A DNA stretch of 64,000 bases from Herbaspirillum sp. RV1423 (GCF_000577615.1 NZ_CBXX010000033.1:1-64000), one strand, 5' to 3'. Positions 33,153 through 42,713 are shown, counted from the stretch's first letter. Program-made: numbers and translations. The notes: generated from the letters alone by a model not told the origin.

Positions 33153-33887
33153 ATGACCCTTTCATTGACTGTTCCACAAGTTGGGTTGAGCCTGTTTGCC
33201 GGTAGCCTGACCACTTTGTCGCCGTGCGTTTTTCCACTGTTGCCGCTGGTATTGGGAGGCGCTTTGCAGGGTAACCGCTTCGCACCCGTCGCCATGGGTG
33301 TGGGCATGACGACCTCATTTGCGTTGATCGGAATGGTCCTCGGTGCGCTAGGCCCGGCTCTTGGTATTGACGGCGACACCGTGCGCGCGGGTGGTGCTGC
33401 AATGCTGATTGCCTTCGCTATTGTGATGCTGGTTCCGGCCCTGGGTGAACGGTTCACGCAATGGATGTTACCGATTGCCAGTTCGGCGAATGCTGCATCG
33501 GCCAAACTCGACAGTGGCTCCTTGGTGGGCGCGCTGATGCTTGGAAGTGTTCTCGGCCTGGTATGGAGCCCCTGTTCTGGACCATTGCTGGGATCGGCCC
33601 TGACGCTGGTAGCCAGTGAAGGTGGTGTGGCGCGTGGTGGTTTGGTGCTTGGCATTTTTGGCCTGGGTGCAGCCATCCCATTGGTGGCGGTGGCTTACGC
33701 ATCGCGCAGTGGTTTTATGCGCATGCGAGACTGGGTTCTAGCACGCATCGAAAGCGTGCGTTATGTTTTTGCGTTGTTACTCGGTGCCATGGGGGTCGCG
33801 ATTTTGACTGGCGGCGATAAATGGCTTGAAGCGCAGGTTCTGAAGTGGTTGCCGGATGCCTGGGTTAATTTCACTGTAGGAATATAG
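33153..33887 (+). CDS. CcdA/DsbD-like transmembrane thiol-disulfide transporter
   Basis: 244 residues with about six membrane segments. LTTLSPCVFPLLPLVLGGALQ and LGLVWSPCSGPLLGSALTL contain the paired Pro-Cys sites of the CcdA/DsbD transmembrane domain that relay electrons across the inner membrane. The thioredoxin-like partner precedes it. The pair is on the plus strand, convergent with virB10 149 bases downstream; that gap shows no gene and no clear terminator. Confidence 0.85.
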   Translation: MTLSLTVPQVGLSLFAGSLTTLSPCVFPLLPLVLGGALQGNRFAPVAMGVGMTTSFALIGMVLGALGPALGIDGDTVRAGGAAMLIAFAIVMLVPALGERFTQWMLPIASSANAASAKLDSGSLVGALMLGSVLGLVWSPCSGPLLGSALTLVASEGGVARGGLVLGIFGLGAAIPLVAVAYASRSGFMRMRDWVLARIESVRYVFALLLGAMGVAILTGGDKWLEAQVLKWLPDAWVNFTVGI

Positions 33888-34036
33888 AGACGACACGTTT
33901 GCTCGGGCATGTTGGAGTCAGCCAAGATGGGCGGCTAGATGGCTTTCAAATTCATGAAATTGATTTGCCCGTAAGCTGACACTCCCTGGCATCAGCCTGT
34001 TTGAAGGGGTGTTAGAGTCACAGTGCCGTGCCATGA

Positions 34037-35509
34037 TCATCGGTAGGTCGGCAAGATGATCGAGCGGTTGACCATGACGTTGAAAGCCATGCCAGGGCGA
34101 ACTTGCAGAGTGGGCGAAATGTTCAAGCTTTTTTGCAAAATCTTCGAACTGACATCACTCAAGGAATTCATGGCGGCAGCAGAGGCTTGAGCCGAACCGG
34201 ACGGGGTGTTGAATGCACCCTGGTTTTGTGGCTGCGACTGTTGGGCGGCAACACCCAAAAAGGACACCAACAGAGCTGACGACCAGGTTTTCCAGAAGTG
34301 GTTATTGACCTGATCTTCAATGCCTGATTGACCCTGACCGTCGGCCGCCGACATGCCATGCAATGAAATCCGCGAGCCATTGGGCAAAATCAGTTCATCC
34401 CAAGCCGCCAGCACCCGTGATTGACCATAGGCGACATCAGCAGAGTACCTGCCGATCAGACGCGAGCCCTGCGGGATCACCACAGCGTCAGGGTCATTGG
34501 TGGCATAAACAGTTTGGCGGGTTTGGGCCACGATGGTTCCAGGCAGATCGGAATTGATGCCAGACAGCATGACCGCGGGGATGACGGAGCCAGCCGTCAA
34601 TTCAAATTCCCCCAATTTGGGTTTGAGCAATTCTGGCAAGTAGCCGTTGTCAAATGCTTCTTTCATGAAAGCCTTGTTGCGCGCTTGGGCCGCCACTGCA
34701 GGATCAAGACCGGCGGAACCGCCACCGGCCAGAGTGGCAGGTAAATTTCCTGAGTTACTGCTGATACCTGCCACCCCGGCTGGCAAATTCGCCATGCGCA
34801 TGGCCTCAGCCGTGGCAGACGCACGCGCATTCGCAGCACGCCCGTTGGCGGCTGAGAGCTTTTGATTCACACCGCCAACCACGCCCTCACCATCAGCATT
34901 CACTCCCATGATTCCTCCCGTAGCCGATTTGGCAGCCAGCGCGGCACCACCCTTGCTGATGTCAGAGGTTTCTGCGGAATCAGAAGCCATGATCTGCCCC
35001 TGAATGCGCTCATACTTGCGCTTTTGCAGCCACAACCGATGGGCCTCAGCGGGCGAGGGCGGTGAGGCACCACCACTGGCAGTTTGAGTTCCACCAGAAC
35101 TGCCTTTTGGATTTGACGAGCGGCTTGTCAATGGCCCTGTCTGCTGACCATCAGCTATTTGAAGAGTGGCTTGATTGCCAACCGCTGCAGCGGCAACAGT
35201 TGCTCTGCGCTGGATGTCTTCTGCGTTTTCCTTGTACGGGGCCGTTTGGCCCGGTGCATCACTGGCGGTCAATTGCTTTTTAGACTCAGCATTGCCACCA
35301 CTTTTGCCGCTGATCATCACGCCGATCAAAATCGCCGATGCCACCGTGGACGCGCCGCCCAAGAGTAAAAACTGCCCTTTCTTGGACAGTCGCTTGGTGC
35401 CAGGTGGTGGCGTATGAATTTCCAGCGGCTGACCCGGGCCATCAATGGCCGCCACCTCAACGTCCGCTGGATCGTCAGTCTGGGACTTTTTGCCAAATCT
35501 GAACATCAT
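34037..35509 (-). CDS. virB10: T4SS core protein VirB10/TrbI
   Basis: About 490 residues: a short cytoplasmic start, one membrane segment (FLLLGGASTVASAILIGVMI), a long low-complexity periplasmic linker rich in Ser, Gly and Ala, and the C-terminal TrbI domain (LTAGSVIPAVMLSGINSDLPG, VIPQGSRLIGRYSADVAYGQ, MAFNVMVNRSIILP). It spans both membranes in the secretion channel. ATG 35509 overlaps the virB9 stop (ATGATG); the frame also extends 15 codons upstream inside virB9. Confidence 0.92.
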   Translation of the reverse strand: MMFRFGKKSQTDDPADVEVAAIDGPGQPLEIHTPPPGTKRLSKKGQFLLLGGASTVASAILIGVMISGKSGGNAESKKQLTASDAPGQTAPYKENAEDIQRRATVAAAAVGNQATLQIADGQQTGPLTSRSSNPKGSSGGTQTASGGASPPSPAEAHRLWLQKRKYERIQGQIMASDSAETSDISKGGAALAAKSATGGIMGVNADGEGVVGGVNQKLSAANGRAANARASATAEAMRMANLPAGVAGISSNSGNLPATLAGGGSAGLDPAVAAQARNKAFMKEAFDNGYLPELLKPKLGEFELTAGSVIPAVMLSGINSDLPGTIVAQTRQTVYATNDPDAVVIPQGSRLIGRYSADVAYGQSRVLAAWDELILPNGSRISLHGMSAADGQGQSGIEDQVNNHFWKTWSSALLVSFLGVAAQQSQPQNQGAFNTPSGSAQASAAAMNSLSDVSSKILQKSLNISPTLQVRPGMAFNVMVNRSIILPTYR

Positions 35510-36636
35510 TTGGCGCCCCAGCTGAACAAACTGTTTGGCACTAATTTTTGGCATTTGACGGTTTGGGCGCTGGCACCCACACCCAGAACCAGACTGAGTT
35601 TGGCGGGTTTGCCATCGAGGATGTAATAGCCATTCACCAGCCGGGAATTCAGCAGCTCGGTTTCGTTGTTCGAGGTATTGAACACGGCTGGTGCATCGCT
35701 GGCTGCTGCACCCGGCGGCAATTGAATGAACGTGTGCGTTTCATTGGCGAACACCCGTGCCGGTTTGAACGCCGCCTCACCCATGCAGCTGTAGCCAAAA
35801 TCAAGTGTTGTCGGATCAAGCTTGCCAACCGACCTGTCAGCCACGACCCGTTGGGCTTTGGCTTGTTCAGCGGCAAGCTTGGTGGCCGCAATCGATGCCT
35901 CAAGTTCTGCCTTTTGCCGTGCGAACGCCTGCGCCTCAGCACTCAGATCTCGGGTCATGGCCGCTGGGTCATACCAGCTCACCATAGGCACGTACTCGGT
36001 TTTGCTCGACACCAGGTGCATGTAATAGATGCGGCCTTTGTCAGTCGTCACCACCAGATTGGTTGACAGGCCTGCCTGTGTCGGTTTGATCATCATCACA
36101 GGTTTCGCTCCAGCCGTTGCGTTTTGCAATAGCCATCGCACCGTATCGCCAATCGACACGCTGGTTGCTGCCTCGCCATCTTGCAGCGCAACAGAGCAGA
36201 CGTGTAAGGGGGCGCAGGTAATCGTGGGACGTGAATACCCATAGGGATATTCGACAGCGCCACCGGCACCGACGAGCGCATCAGCCACGCCCGTTTGTTC
36301 CCAGCGTTGCGCGGCGGCAAGCCTTGCGGCATCGGCGACAGGAAGTTTTCTTACCTGGACCTTGGCTGATGGCAGCATGGGTGTCGGAGCCAAGACTTCA
36401 GGGGATGCCGTGATTTGTTGCTTTGCAGGGGTGGGATGCAAAGCCAGGGATTCAACTGCTGGAACTGATCGCGGGGGTAATGGTTGAGTGGACATCTGGC
36501 CATGATCGTCCGCTTCAATGGTTTCGACGGTGGGCGGCTTGGTGTGCGAAGCAGCAGCATTTGACTGTGCAAATGCGCTGGCAGCTAAGGCAAGAGCGGT
36601 GAGGGTGAGGGTGAGGGTGAGGAGGGATTTTTTCAT
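35506..36636 (-). CDS. virB9: T4SS outer-membrane complex protein VirB9/TrbG
   Basis: 376 residues with a signal peptide (MKKSLLTLTLTLTALALAAS) and the VirB9 domain: YPYGYSRPTITCAPLHVCSV, SIGDTVRWLLQNA, and the C-terminal DFGYSCMG, VFANETHTFIQLPPG and LVNGYYILDGKPAKLSLVLG. The signal peptide is coded by a run of GTGAGG/CCTCAC hexamers at about 36598-36622. It lies 12 bases after virB8. Confidence 0.92.
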   Translation of the reverse strand: MKKSLLTLTLTLTALALAASAFAQSNAAASHTKPPTVETIEADDHGQMSTQPLPPRSVPAVESLALHPTPAKQQITASPEVLAPTPMLPSAKVQVRKLPVADAARLAAAQRWEQTGVADALVGAGGAVEYPYGYSRPTITCAPLHVCSVALQDGEAATSVSIGDTVRWLLQNATAGAKPVMMIKPTQAGLSTNLVVTTDKGRIYYMHLVSSKTEYVPMVSWYDPAAMTRDLSAEAQAFARQKAELEASIAATKLAAEQAKAQRVVADRSVGKLDPTTLDFGYSCMGEAAFKPARVFANETHTFIQLPPGAAASDAPAVFNTSNNETELLNSRLVNGYYILDGKPAKLSLVLGVGASAQTVKCQKLVPNSLFSWGAK

Positions 36637-36647
36637 GATGACTGCCT

Positions 36648-37301
36648 TTACAGAGCTTCTTTGGTCCAGGAGATGGACTTGACGTAAATGCCAAATGGAT
36701 TCCAGAGCGCGACTTTGGGGTTTTCTGCCAGCTTGGCGTCAACCCCGACCGTGACGACGGCTTTCCAGTGTTCTGCCACAGACGTCGCGCCGGGCCTGGC
36801 TTTGGTTTCCACCCAGGACACTTGGTAGGCTTCACCGCCTTGGGGAATGACCGACGAAATGTCCACGCGGGTGACCGAACCATCGACCGAGAAAGGCGAG
36901 TTGTCCTTGAAGAAGTCATTCAAGAATCCGGCCACGTCGCGCCCCGCCATGGCATACACCCGGTTGAGCGTGACCTGTTGGGCAACAGCATCGGGCAACA
37001 TGGAGCGGACGTCTTTGATGAAGGCGGCCAGTTGGGCCACCATTAACCGCTTGTCGAAATCACTTTTTGCAACCGGCGCAGGACGGGCCACAGCAACCGG
37101 AGAGCCGAGTTGATCGGTGACAACCACAAACGGTTGAATCTTTGATTGGGACCCGATGAAAGCAATGCCCACCACAGCCACAACCGCGACAGCCAAGGAG
37201 CCAGCCGCAATCAGTTGCCAATTGCGCGCGCGTGAGATCAACCCTCCGTAGCGCTCATCCCACTCCCGGCGGGCGTTGAGGTATGGATTTTGTTTTGACA
37301 T
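36648..37301 (-). CDS. virB8: T4SS assembly protein VirB8/TrbF
   Basis: 217 residues from ATG 37301 (MSKQNPYLNARREWDERYGG), with AAAAAGGA upstream; the 40-residue upstream extension of the frame is rejected. One N-terminal membrane segment (LIAAGSLAVAVVAVVGIAFI) precedes a periplasmic NTF2-like domain typical of VirB8, ending GIYVKSISWTKEAL. Gene order 8-9-10 is canonical. The toxin-antitoxin pair and the primase separate it from virB6. Confidence 0.9.
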   Translation of the reverse strand: MSKQNPYLNARREWDERYGGLISRARNWQLIAAGSLAVAVVAVVGIAFIGSQSKIQPFVVVTDQLGSPVAVARPAPVAKSDFDKRLMVAQLAAFIKDVRSMLPDAVAQQVTLNRVYAMAGRDVAGFLNDFFKDNSPFSVDGSVTRVDISSVIPQGGEAYQVSWVETKARPGATSVAEHWKAVVTVGVDAKLAENPKVALWNPFGIYVKSISWTKEAL

Positions 37302-37482
37302 GCATGCGTCCTTTTTGAGTGCTGTTGCCAAATACCGTTTTGGCGCAAGCAGCACAAAAAAGGGAAAGCATGGAGCCCAGCTGGCGGGTAAGGGCACATT
37401 TACCAACGCCACCATCCACAAACAGAAAATGGTCTCCCGAGCCAGCCACCTGCAATGTGTTGAACTTGCATCATTTATTTGC

Positions 37483-37520
37483 GCGCATTAAAATAAATAC
37501 GCGCCACAAATTTAATGCGC
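37483..37520. promoter_or_regulatory. Inverted repeats in front of the AbiE-like pair
   Basis: GCGCATTAAA (37483-37492) and TTTAATGCGC (37511-37520) are perfect 10-base inverted repeats 18 bases apart, ending 11 bases before the first gene. With a 2-base gap the match extends outward (TTTATTT and ACATAAA). AbiEi antitoxins are known to repress their operon by binding long inverted repeats in this position. The 230-base gap also contains the start of the divergent virB8 transcript and no other gene. Confidence 0.6.
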
Positions 37521-37531
37521 ACATAAAGCCC

Positions 37532-38560
37532 ATGCAAGAACAGAACCCCTACCGGACCGTGCGTCGCAACCCTGACGACTACAGCGAAGTGTCAGATGCA
37601 CTGGGCCGCCACTTCCAGCTGCGATCGCACGACCTCAAAAACACGCGAGACCTGCGCACCCTGCTGCTGGACGCTGCGTATGAACTTCAGGCACAACCGG
37701 ACCTCACCGACGCCCACATTTACCTGCACAGCTGCACACTTGCCAAAAAACGGGTGGAGATAGAAGTCGAGCAATTCAAACGCATCACTCAGCCACACAT
37801 CGCGGGACGCATCATGCTTCACGACATCCGGGCCACGGCACAGCACAGCGAGAGGCTCGCCATGGATGGCGCATCCACTGTCAGCGACCCTTTCAGAAAA
37901 CCCACCACAGCCAGTCAGGAAGCTGTCCTGGCCTACTTTCTGCAGCGCCACCTTCAATCCCTGCCGGGGGTCAGCATAAGCACCATAGCCGCCGACACAA
38001 AGGCCAGCCTGCCAACCATCTATAAAGTGCTCAACACCTATGACCACTGCATAGAAAAAGACCCGGAAGACAAAACCCTTCGCCTGCATTACTTTGCCCA
38101 GAGCGACTGGCTCCACTGGATCCAGCGCACCAACCAGCTCTCCAGTGCCTACTTCATTGATCGCTCGGGCGCACCGCGCAGTGCCAACCGTCTGGCCAAG
38201 GAACTAGCCCGATTGCAGCGCGACGACCTCGCCGTTGGCGGCCTCATGGGGGCACTGCACCACTTGCCGACTTTGGACGCCACCAACTCCCCGCAGTTGG
38301 ACATCCTCGTGCACGGCACCCGAAGAACAGATCTGTCGTTCATCACTGAAATTGACCCCGGCTTGGAGCGATACAAAGGCCGCACTGAAATGGCCCATGT
38401 CGTGGTCCACTTCATCGACCGACCGGCCTCACTCTTTGTGTATCAGGACGGCCAAAACTGGGGGGCACTGCCCGATTGCATCGCCAACATGCAAAAAGCC
38501 GGTTTGACCCACCAAGTCAATGATGCACTGCAACTGATGAAGCAAGGACAAAAACCATGA
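37532..38560 (+). CDS. Probable antitoxin/regulator of an AbiE-like pair
   Basis: 342 residues from ATG 37532; the longer frame from 37319 has no support. The central part holds a helix-turn-helix (SISTIAADTKASLPTIYKVL); the N-terminal 100 residues are helical, and the C-terminal part (LDILVHGTRRTDLSFITEID) is unassigned. Its stop overlaps the nucleotidyltransferase start by ATGA, the arrangement of AbiEi-AbiEii type IV toxin-antitoxin operons. It is larger than usual AbiEi (about 200-280 residues), and I cannot show homology by eye beyond the HTH. Confidence 0.5.
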   Translation: MQEQNPYRTVRRNPDDYSEVSDALGRHFQLRSHDLKNTRDLRTLLLDAAYELQAQPDLTDAHIYLHSCTLAKKRVEIEVEQFKRITQPHIAGRIMLHDIRATAQHSERLAMDGASTVSDPFRKPTTASQEAVLAYFLQRHLQSLPGVSISTIAADTKASLPTIYKVLNTYDHCIEKDPEDKTLRLHYFAQSDWLHWIQRTNQLSSAYFIDRSGAPRSANRLAKELARLQRDDLAVGGLMGALHHLPTLDATNSPQLDILVHGTRRTDLSFITEIDPGLERYKGRTEMAHVVVHFIDRPASLFVYQDGQNWGALPDCIANMQKAGLTHQVNDALQLMKQGQKP

Positions 38561-39468
38561 GCCAATCCCTCAACGCCCACGTCGTCTTGCACAAGCTGGC
38601 CCTGGCACTACCCAAAAAGCACCACAGCAACATCATCATCGTCGGCAGCCTCTCTGCTGCCGCTCAACTGATCCAGGATGCCGACACCGAACTGCGCACC
38701 AAGGACATCGATGGCATGCTCACACCCAACGCCACCGCCGTCATTTCTGCCAAGGAAATAGCCACCACATTGATCAATGAAGGGTGGGAGCCGCGGGTGA
38801 ACACCGAAAAGTACGATCACCCCGCTGATGGCACAACCCCACAGGATAAATTGCCCGTGGTGCGCCTCAAGCCACCTGGCCAAGGCAAAGACGAGTGGTT
38901 CCTGGAGTTGCTCGGCGCCCCGCCAGAGCTGGCTCCCGACGCGGAAGGTAAAACCCGTTACAGCGAACGGGTGGAGACCCCTCACAGTCACTTCGAAATT
39001 CCCAGCTTTGCGTACCTGGGTGTAACCCAGTTCAAACCGGTGAGGCACGCAAGTGGCCTTCAGCTGGCCAGCGTTGCAACTATGGCGCTGTCCAACCTCC
39101 TGCACCATCCTCAAATTGAGGAGAAAAGGATGTCTGACCCCATGGATGGGCGCCTGATCAAACGCGCGAACAAAGACCTCGGCCGCGTCGTTGCCATGGC
39201 CCACCTCTGTGACCAACTCGACGAAACCGCCGTCGAACAATGGCCCCACATCTGGCAGCAGGCGGTGCAGGAGTTGAGAGCACCCGAGAGTACCCGAGCC
39301 AAACTGGACACCATCAATACTGGCATGCAGGCTTTGCTCGACAGCTATGAGGATCAGCTTGAGGCATTGCACAGCGTGAACTTCGGACTGCTTTCCAGCC
39401 AACCTATGGACATGCGCCAATTCAATATTGCCATCCGGCGCTACCTGCAACTTACCAAGGTCCGATGA
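38557..39468 (+). CDS. Nucleotidyltransferase-like protein, probable AbiEii-type toxin
   Basis: 303 residues. IIIVGSLSAAAQLI followed 18 residues later by TKDIDGML fits the GS...DxD motif of DNA-polymerase-beta-type nucleotidyltransferases, as in AbiEii toxins, which modify nucleotides or tRNA. A conserved-looking core LELLGAPPELAPDAEGKTRY and a helical C-terminal half follow. It overlaps the probable antitoxin gene by 4 bases and converges with the primase gene. Its site inside the transfer region suggests plasmid maintenance or phage exclusion. Confidence 0.55.
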   Translation: MSQSLNAHVVLHKLALALPKKHHSNIIIVGSLSAAAQLIQDADTELRTKDIDGMLTPNATAVISAKEIATTLINEGWEPRVNTEKYDHPADGTTPQDKLPVVRLKPPGQGKDEWFLELLGAPPELAPDAEGKTRYSERVETPHSHFEIPSFAYLGVTQFKPVRHASGLQLASVATMALSNLLHHPQIEEKRMSDPMDGRLIKRANKDLGRVVAMAHLCDQLDETAVEQWPHIWQQAVQELRAPESTRAKLDTINTGMQALLDSYEDQLEALHSVNFGLLSSQPMDMRQFNIAIRRYLQLTKVR

Positions 39469-39507
39469 ATGCGTCGCAAGCCACCTGGCGTGTGACCTGA
39501 TCATCAT

Positions 39508-39544
39508 TCTGGCGTCCAATGCCAGGGACAAGGCTGACGCCAGA
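39508..39544. terminator. Possible bidirectional terminator hairpin
   Basis: TCTGGCGTC (39508-39516) and GACGCCAGA (39536-39544) are perfect 9-base inverted repeats with a 19-base loop, in the 96-base gap between the convergent toxin and primase genes. No T-run follows on either strand, so it could instead be a protein site. Confidence 0.4.
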
Positions 39545-39564
39545 GAATCAATCAGTGTCTGGTG

Positions 39565-41064
39565 TCACCGCTCGAATTCTGGTTCTTTGGAAAGCTGATT
39601 TACGTTCGCCGACAGAAAAATATCGGGTCTCGCTTTTTCCACGTCGGCAGCCGGTGCAGCGCTGGCAATGTAGTCACGAACGGCCTGGGGACCGCCCTCG
39701 CCGAGCAGATCCCGCGCATCAGTGCCAACTTGACTTGTCGCAGTAGGCACGGCCAAAGCGAACCCCGTCACCTTGGCAGCTTCAAACGCCCTCGGGATGG
39801 CGCTTGATTTCAGTCTTCCCGCCGCGTCACGGCCGATGTCGTGGTCAGTCGCGATCACGACACCCGGAAATGAATCGAAAAGGCCCGCATTTTTGACCCA
39901 TTTGGCGACTTCCATCACATTGTTTGACGACAAGGCGCAAAGCGTGTTGCCTGCACCGCTCTGTTGAATCGCAAGTCCTGTTGCCACCCCTTCACAGATC
40001 ACGAGTGGCTTCGTTTTGTCAGCGACTGCCAGCCATGCCTGAATCGGAGCCAGGGAATCGCCGACGATTGCTCTCATCAACGAATCAGGAGCTGGGAAAG
40101 GCACAAAGGCGCCGACCGTTCGCGAGCCTTTGGCCATGATCTTGTCGGTGCTGAACGTAAGCTTGGGCATCAGGTGATGCACACCGCACACCTCCACCGT
40201 GTCTCGCCTGCCCATCGGATCAGGGCGAAACATGGGAACCATCATCGTGCCGGTATATCTATGATGCCCGGGATACACCCGCAACTGCGAGCCATCCAAA
40301 GTGGCATTACCTTTGACAAGGTGCCTATGATCAGCAGGCGGGTTTTCAGCAGCCATCCATGACTTGATGGTGTCTCGATTCAGATCCAGATCGGCCGGAT
40401 GAATTTCAGGCGTTTTCACCGGGCGCGGTAAAGCAGGTGAAGACCGGGGTGGTGCAAGATCGCCATCCAGCCCCAAATCGCGTCCCGTGACAAACATGGT
40501 TTTCTTGCCATCACTGGTTTGCCTGCCTACCCGCCACGGTGCAGGCAGATCGATGTCGCCACGAAATGAAAAAGCGGTTGCAAGACCGTCGTTGGACACC
40601 AGCAGCTTGTAGACAGGTTTTTGATCCGAGCCATCGCAGTAACGTCCGTTCAAGCGCGACGGAATCAAACCCGCCGCCTGCAAGGCCGCATCAGCCGCTC
40701 GCCACACTTGTTCCGGGTCATACGAGCGCAGTTGCCCTGGTACAGACGAAAATTTGGGCACTTTGATCAATGCCGCCAGTTCTTGGTGCACGGTCAGCTG
40801 GTCAACATGCGCCCGCAGCGCCGGAGTCGATTTGTCGCCAATCGGGATGTCGCCTGCGGGAAGCCAAGGCTCACCCGCTGCAAGTCCTTTTTCTGCGTAG
40901 CGATGCCACATTTTCAAAGTACCGTCCCGTGCCAGGGACAGTCGGCCACCGGGCGTTCGGCTGGTTTCACCGGGCAGACGAAATTCGACCAAATGGTCCT
41001 TGACTTTGTGGATGTCGCAGCCTCGGGCAACAAGGTAGTTCTCAGTCTTTTGCAGTGAATCCAT
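39565..41064 (-). CDS. Toprim-domain DNA primase
   Basis: 499 residues. The N-terminal half carries a primase-associated region (DHLVEFRLPGETSRTPGGRL); the C-terminal Toprim domain has LVICEGVATGLAIQQSG, with the catalytic Glu, and VIATDHDIGRDAAGRL with the DxD. Similar primases of plasmids and mobile elements start complementary-strand synthesis after DNA transfer. It lies 9 bases after virB6 in the same direction, apparently as the last gene of that transcript. Confidence 0.82.
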   Translation of the reverse strand: MDSLQKTENYLVARGCDIHKVKDHLVEFRLPGETSRTPGGRLSLARDGTLKMWHRYAEKGLAAGEPWLPAGDIPIGDKSTPALRAHVDQLTVHQELAALIKVPKFSSVPGQLRSYDPEQVWRAADAALQAAGLIPSRLNGRYCDGSDQKPVYKLLVSNDGLATAFSFRGDIDLPAPWRVGRQTSDGKKTMFVTGRDLGLDGDLAPPRSSPALPRPVKTPEIHPADLDLNRDTIKSWMAAENPPADHRHLVKGNATLDGSQLRVYPGHHRYTGTMMVPMFRPDPMGRRDTVEVCGVHHLMPKLTFSTDKIMAKGSRTVGAFVPFPAPDSLMRAIVGDSLAPIQAWLAVADKTKPLVICEGVATGLAIQQSGAGNTLCALSSNNVMEVAKWVKNAGLFDSFPGVVIATDHDIGRDAAGRLKSSAIPRAFEAAKVTGFALAVPTATSQVGTDARDLLGEGGPQAVRDYIASAAPAADVEKARPDIFLSANVNQLSKEPEFER

Positions 41065-41073
41065 GGTGATTCC

Positions 41074-42699
41074 TCAAGAATCGAGCCCCATGCGCAAGCC
41101 TGGCGCGTGACCCAGATGACCATCACTCACCCAATGCGGCTTCCTGCGATCCGCAGCGTATTGCAAACGCTTTGAAAAACTGTTGAGCTTGTCTGCCACG
41201 CCACTTGGTTCTTGCTTGTAGTCAGCCTCAAATCGTTGTTGGGCAGACTTTGCATCGAATGAATTGGCAGGCATGCCACCAGTTTCGTTGCTGGTTGGCT
41301 GGCTTTTTCCGGAGCCGCCATCACGTGAACTGGCAAACGGATCAAAACGCGCATCAACAAAACCGGGAGCTTGGGTCTGGCCAAAACTTTGACTACCCGC
41401 GTTCAAGCCTTGCCAACCCACAGGACTGTCAGAAGGAGGCGGCGAGGGGGAGGGTGAAAATGCACCGAGGTGACTGCCAGTGCCGCCACCCGACTTGCCA
41501 GCCATGCCGCTTTGGACTGCAGCGCCCAAACCACCGGGTACGCCCTGGCCACCACTGCTCGCGTTCGCACTGGTTTGAAAAGGGTTGACAGGGTTGACCA
41601 TGCCACTGATGCCACCACCAAATCCGACGCCAGCAGAAGAGCCACCAATGGCACCCGCAGCTCTTTGAACGGGCATTAACGCACCCATGGCACCGCCCGC
41701 AAGCCCCAGGGCGCGCGCACCAGCCGCACTTGCAGCAAGTCCCGCCGCCACCGGCGCGCCACCCACCATGCCAGCCGCAGTGCCAGCGCTTTGCAGAGAC
41801 ATGGCCACCGTGCCATTGAGCATCGACCCCGCCAGGCCGGGTGCCATGTAGCCAGTGACTCCATAGAACAGCGACGCGCCCCCCACACCCAAATAGTCAC
41901 CAAAACTGGGGCCTTCAGGATGTGCGGCGTAGGCAGCTGCAATGGTGTCTTTCAGCGCTTGGGTAAAGCTATTGCCAAAGCCAATGATCAAATAAATCGT
42001 GAACAGCTTGACGCCAATGGAAATCGCATAGCCAAAGTATTTTTCAGACAAATTGTGCGTCCAGCGTGAGCCGGAAAACCCGAGCATCAAGGCACCCCCG
42101 CCAATAATCAAATAAGACTCAACCAATGTGATGAGCAGTTGAACGGCAATCAGACCGTAGCCAAGAATGATGAAAACAGAGGCAACGCCAATGATGATGG
42201 AGCTCAACATGAATTTGCCCAGGCCCTGGCCAGAGTTTGTCAAGGTGTTGATGATCATGCTGCCGGTGCTGGGCGCGGCATCATTGGAGAACTGCATCAG
42301 ACTGGCGGCCACTTGCAAGCCTTGATCAAACACCGCCGATGGCGACAAAACCGAAGTCCCACCCACACCGGCACCGGCCGCCTTGAAGGAATTGATGATG
42401 GCAGGAATCCACTCGGGCGCCTTGATCAGCACCATGGCAAAAAATGACAGGGACATGACCTTGAACAAGGTCCCCACCATGATTTCCGAAAGCTCTGACT
42501 TTTTGAGCGTGAGCTGAATCGCCGACCAGGCGAATTCAAGGGCAGCCAAGCCAAAGAACAAATTGGTGGCGTAACCCAAAGCAGTCGTCATCCAGCCGCC
42601 GGATGCCCCTTGAACCTGACTCACCAGCGTGTCCATCATGCCAGCGGCATTCGCCCATGGCGTGATGCCGCACAGCAGCAGAAAAATGGCGACCCGCAT
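41074..42699 (-). CDS. virB6: T4SS inner-membrane protein VirB6/TrbL
   Basis: 541 residues from ATG 42699, which has GGAG 8 bases upstream (GTG 42708 is possible). The first 330 residues form a polytopic TrbL/VirB6 region with at least six membrane segments (ALEFAWSAIQLTLKKSELSE, LLITLVESYLIIGGGALMLG). The last about 200 residues are a Gly/Ser/Pro-rich cytoplasmic tail with little order. It follows virB5 closely. Confidence 0.88.
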   Translation of the reverse strand: MRVAIFLLLCGITPWANAAGMMDTLVSQVQGASGGWMTTALGYATNLFFGLAALEFAWSAIQLTLKKSELSEIMVGTLFKVMSLSFFAMVLIKAPEWIPAIINSFKAAGAGVGGTSVLSPSAVFDQGLQVAASLMQFSNDAAPSTGSMIINTLTNSGQGLGKFMLSSIIIGVASVFIILGYGLIAVQLLITLVESYLIIGGGALMLGFSGSRWTHNLSEKYFGYAISIGVKLFTIYLIIGFGNSFTQALKDTIAAAYAAHPEGPSFGDYLGVGGASLFYGVTGYMAPGLAGSMLNGTVAMSLQSAGTAAGMVGGAPVAAGLAASAAGARALGLAGGAMGALMPVQRAAGAIGGSSAGVGFGGGISGMVNPVNPFQTSANASSGGQGVPGGLGAAVQSGMAGKSGGGTGSHLGAFSPSPSPPPSDSPVGWQGLNAGSQSFGQTQAPGFVDARFDPFASSRDGGSGKSQPTSNETGGMPANSFDAKSAQQRFEADYKQEPSGVADKLNSFSKRLQYAADRRKPHWVSDGHLGHAPGLRMGLDS

Positions 42700-42713
42700 C
42701 GATAGCACTCCGC

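Noticed and set aside
37255-37371. A 38-codon minus-strand frame (MLSLFCAACAKTVFG) as the missing VirB7 lipoprotein
   Set aside because: No basic start, no RBS, poor lipobox, and it overlaps virB8 in another frame.
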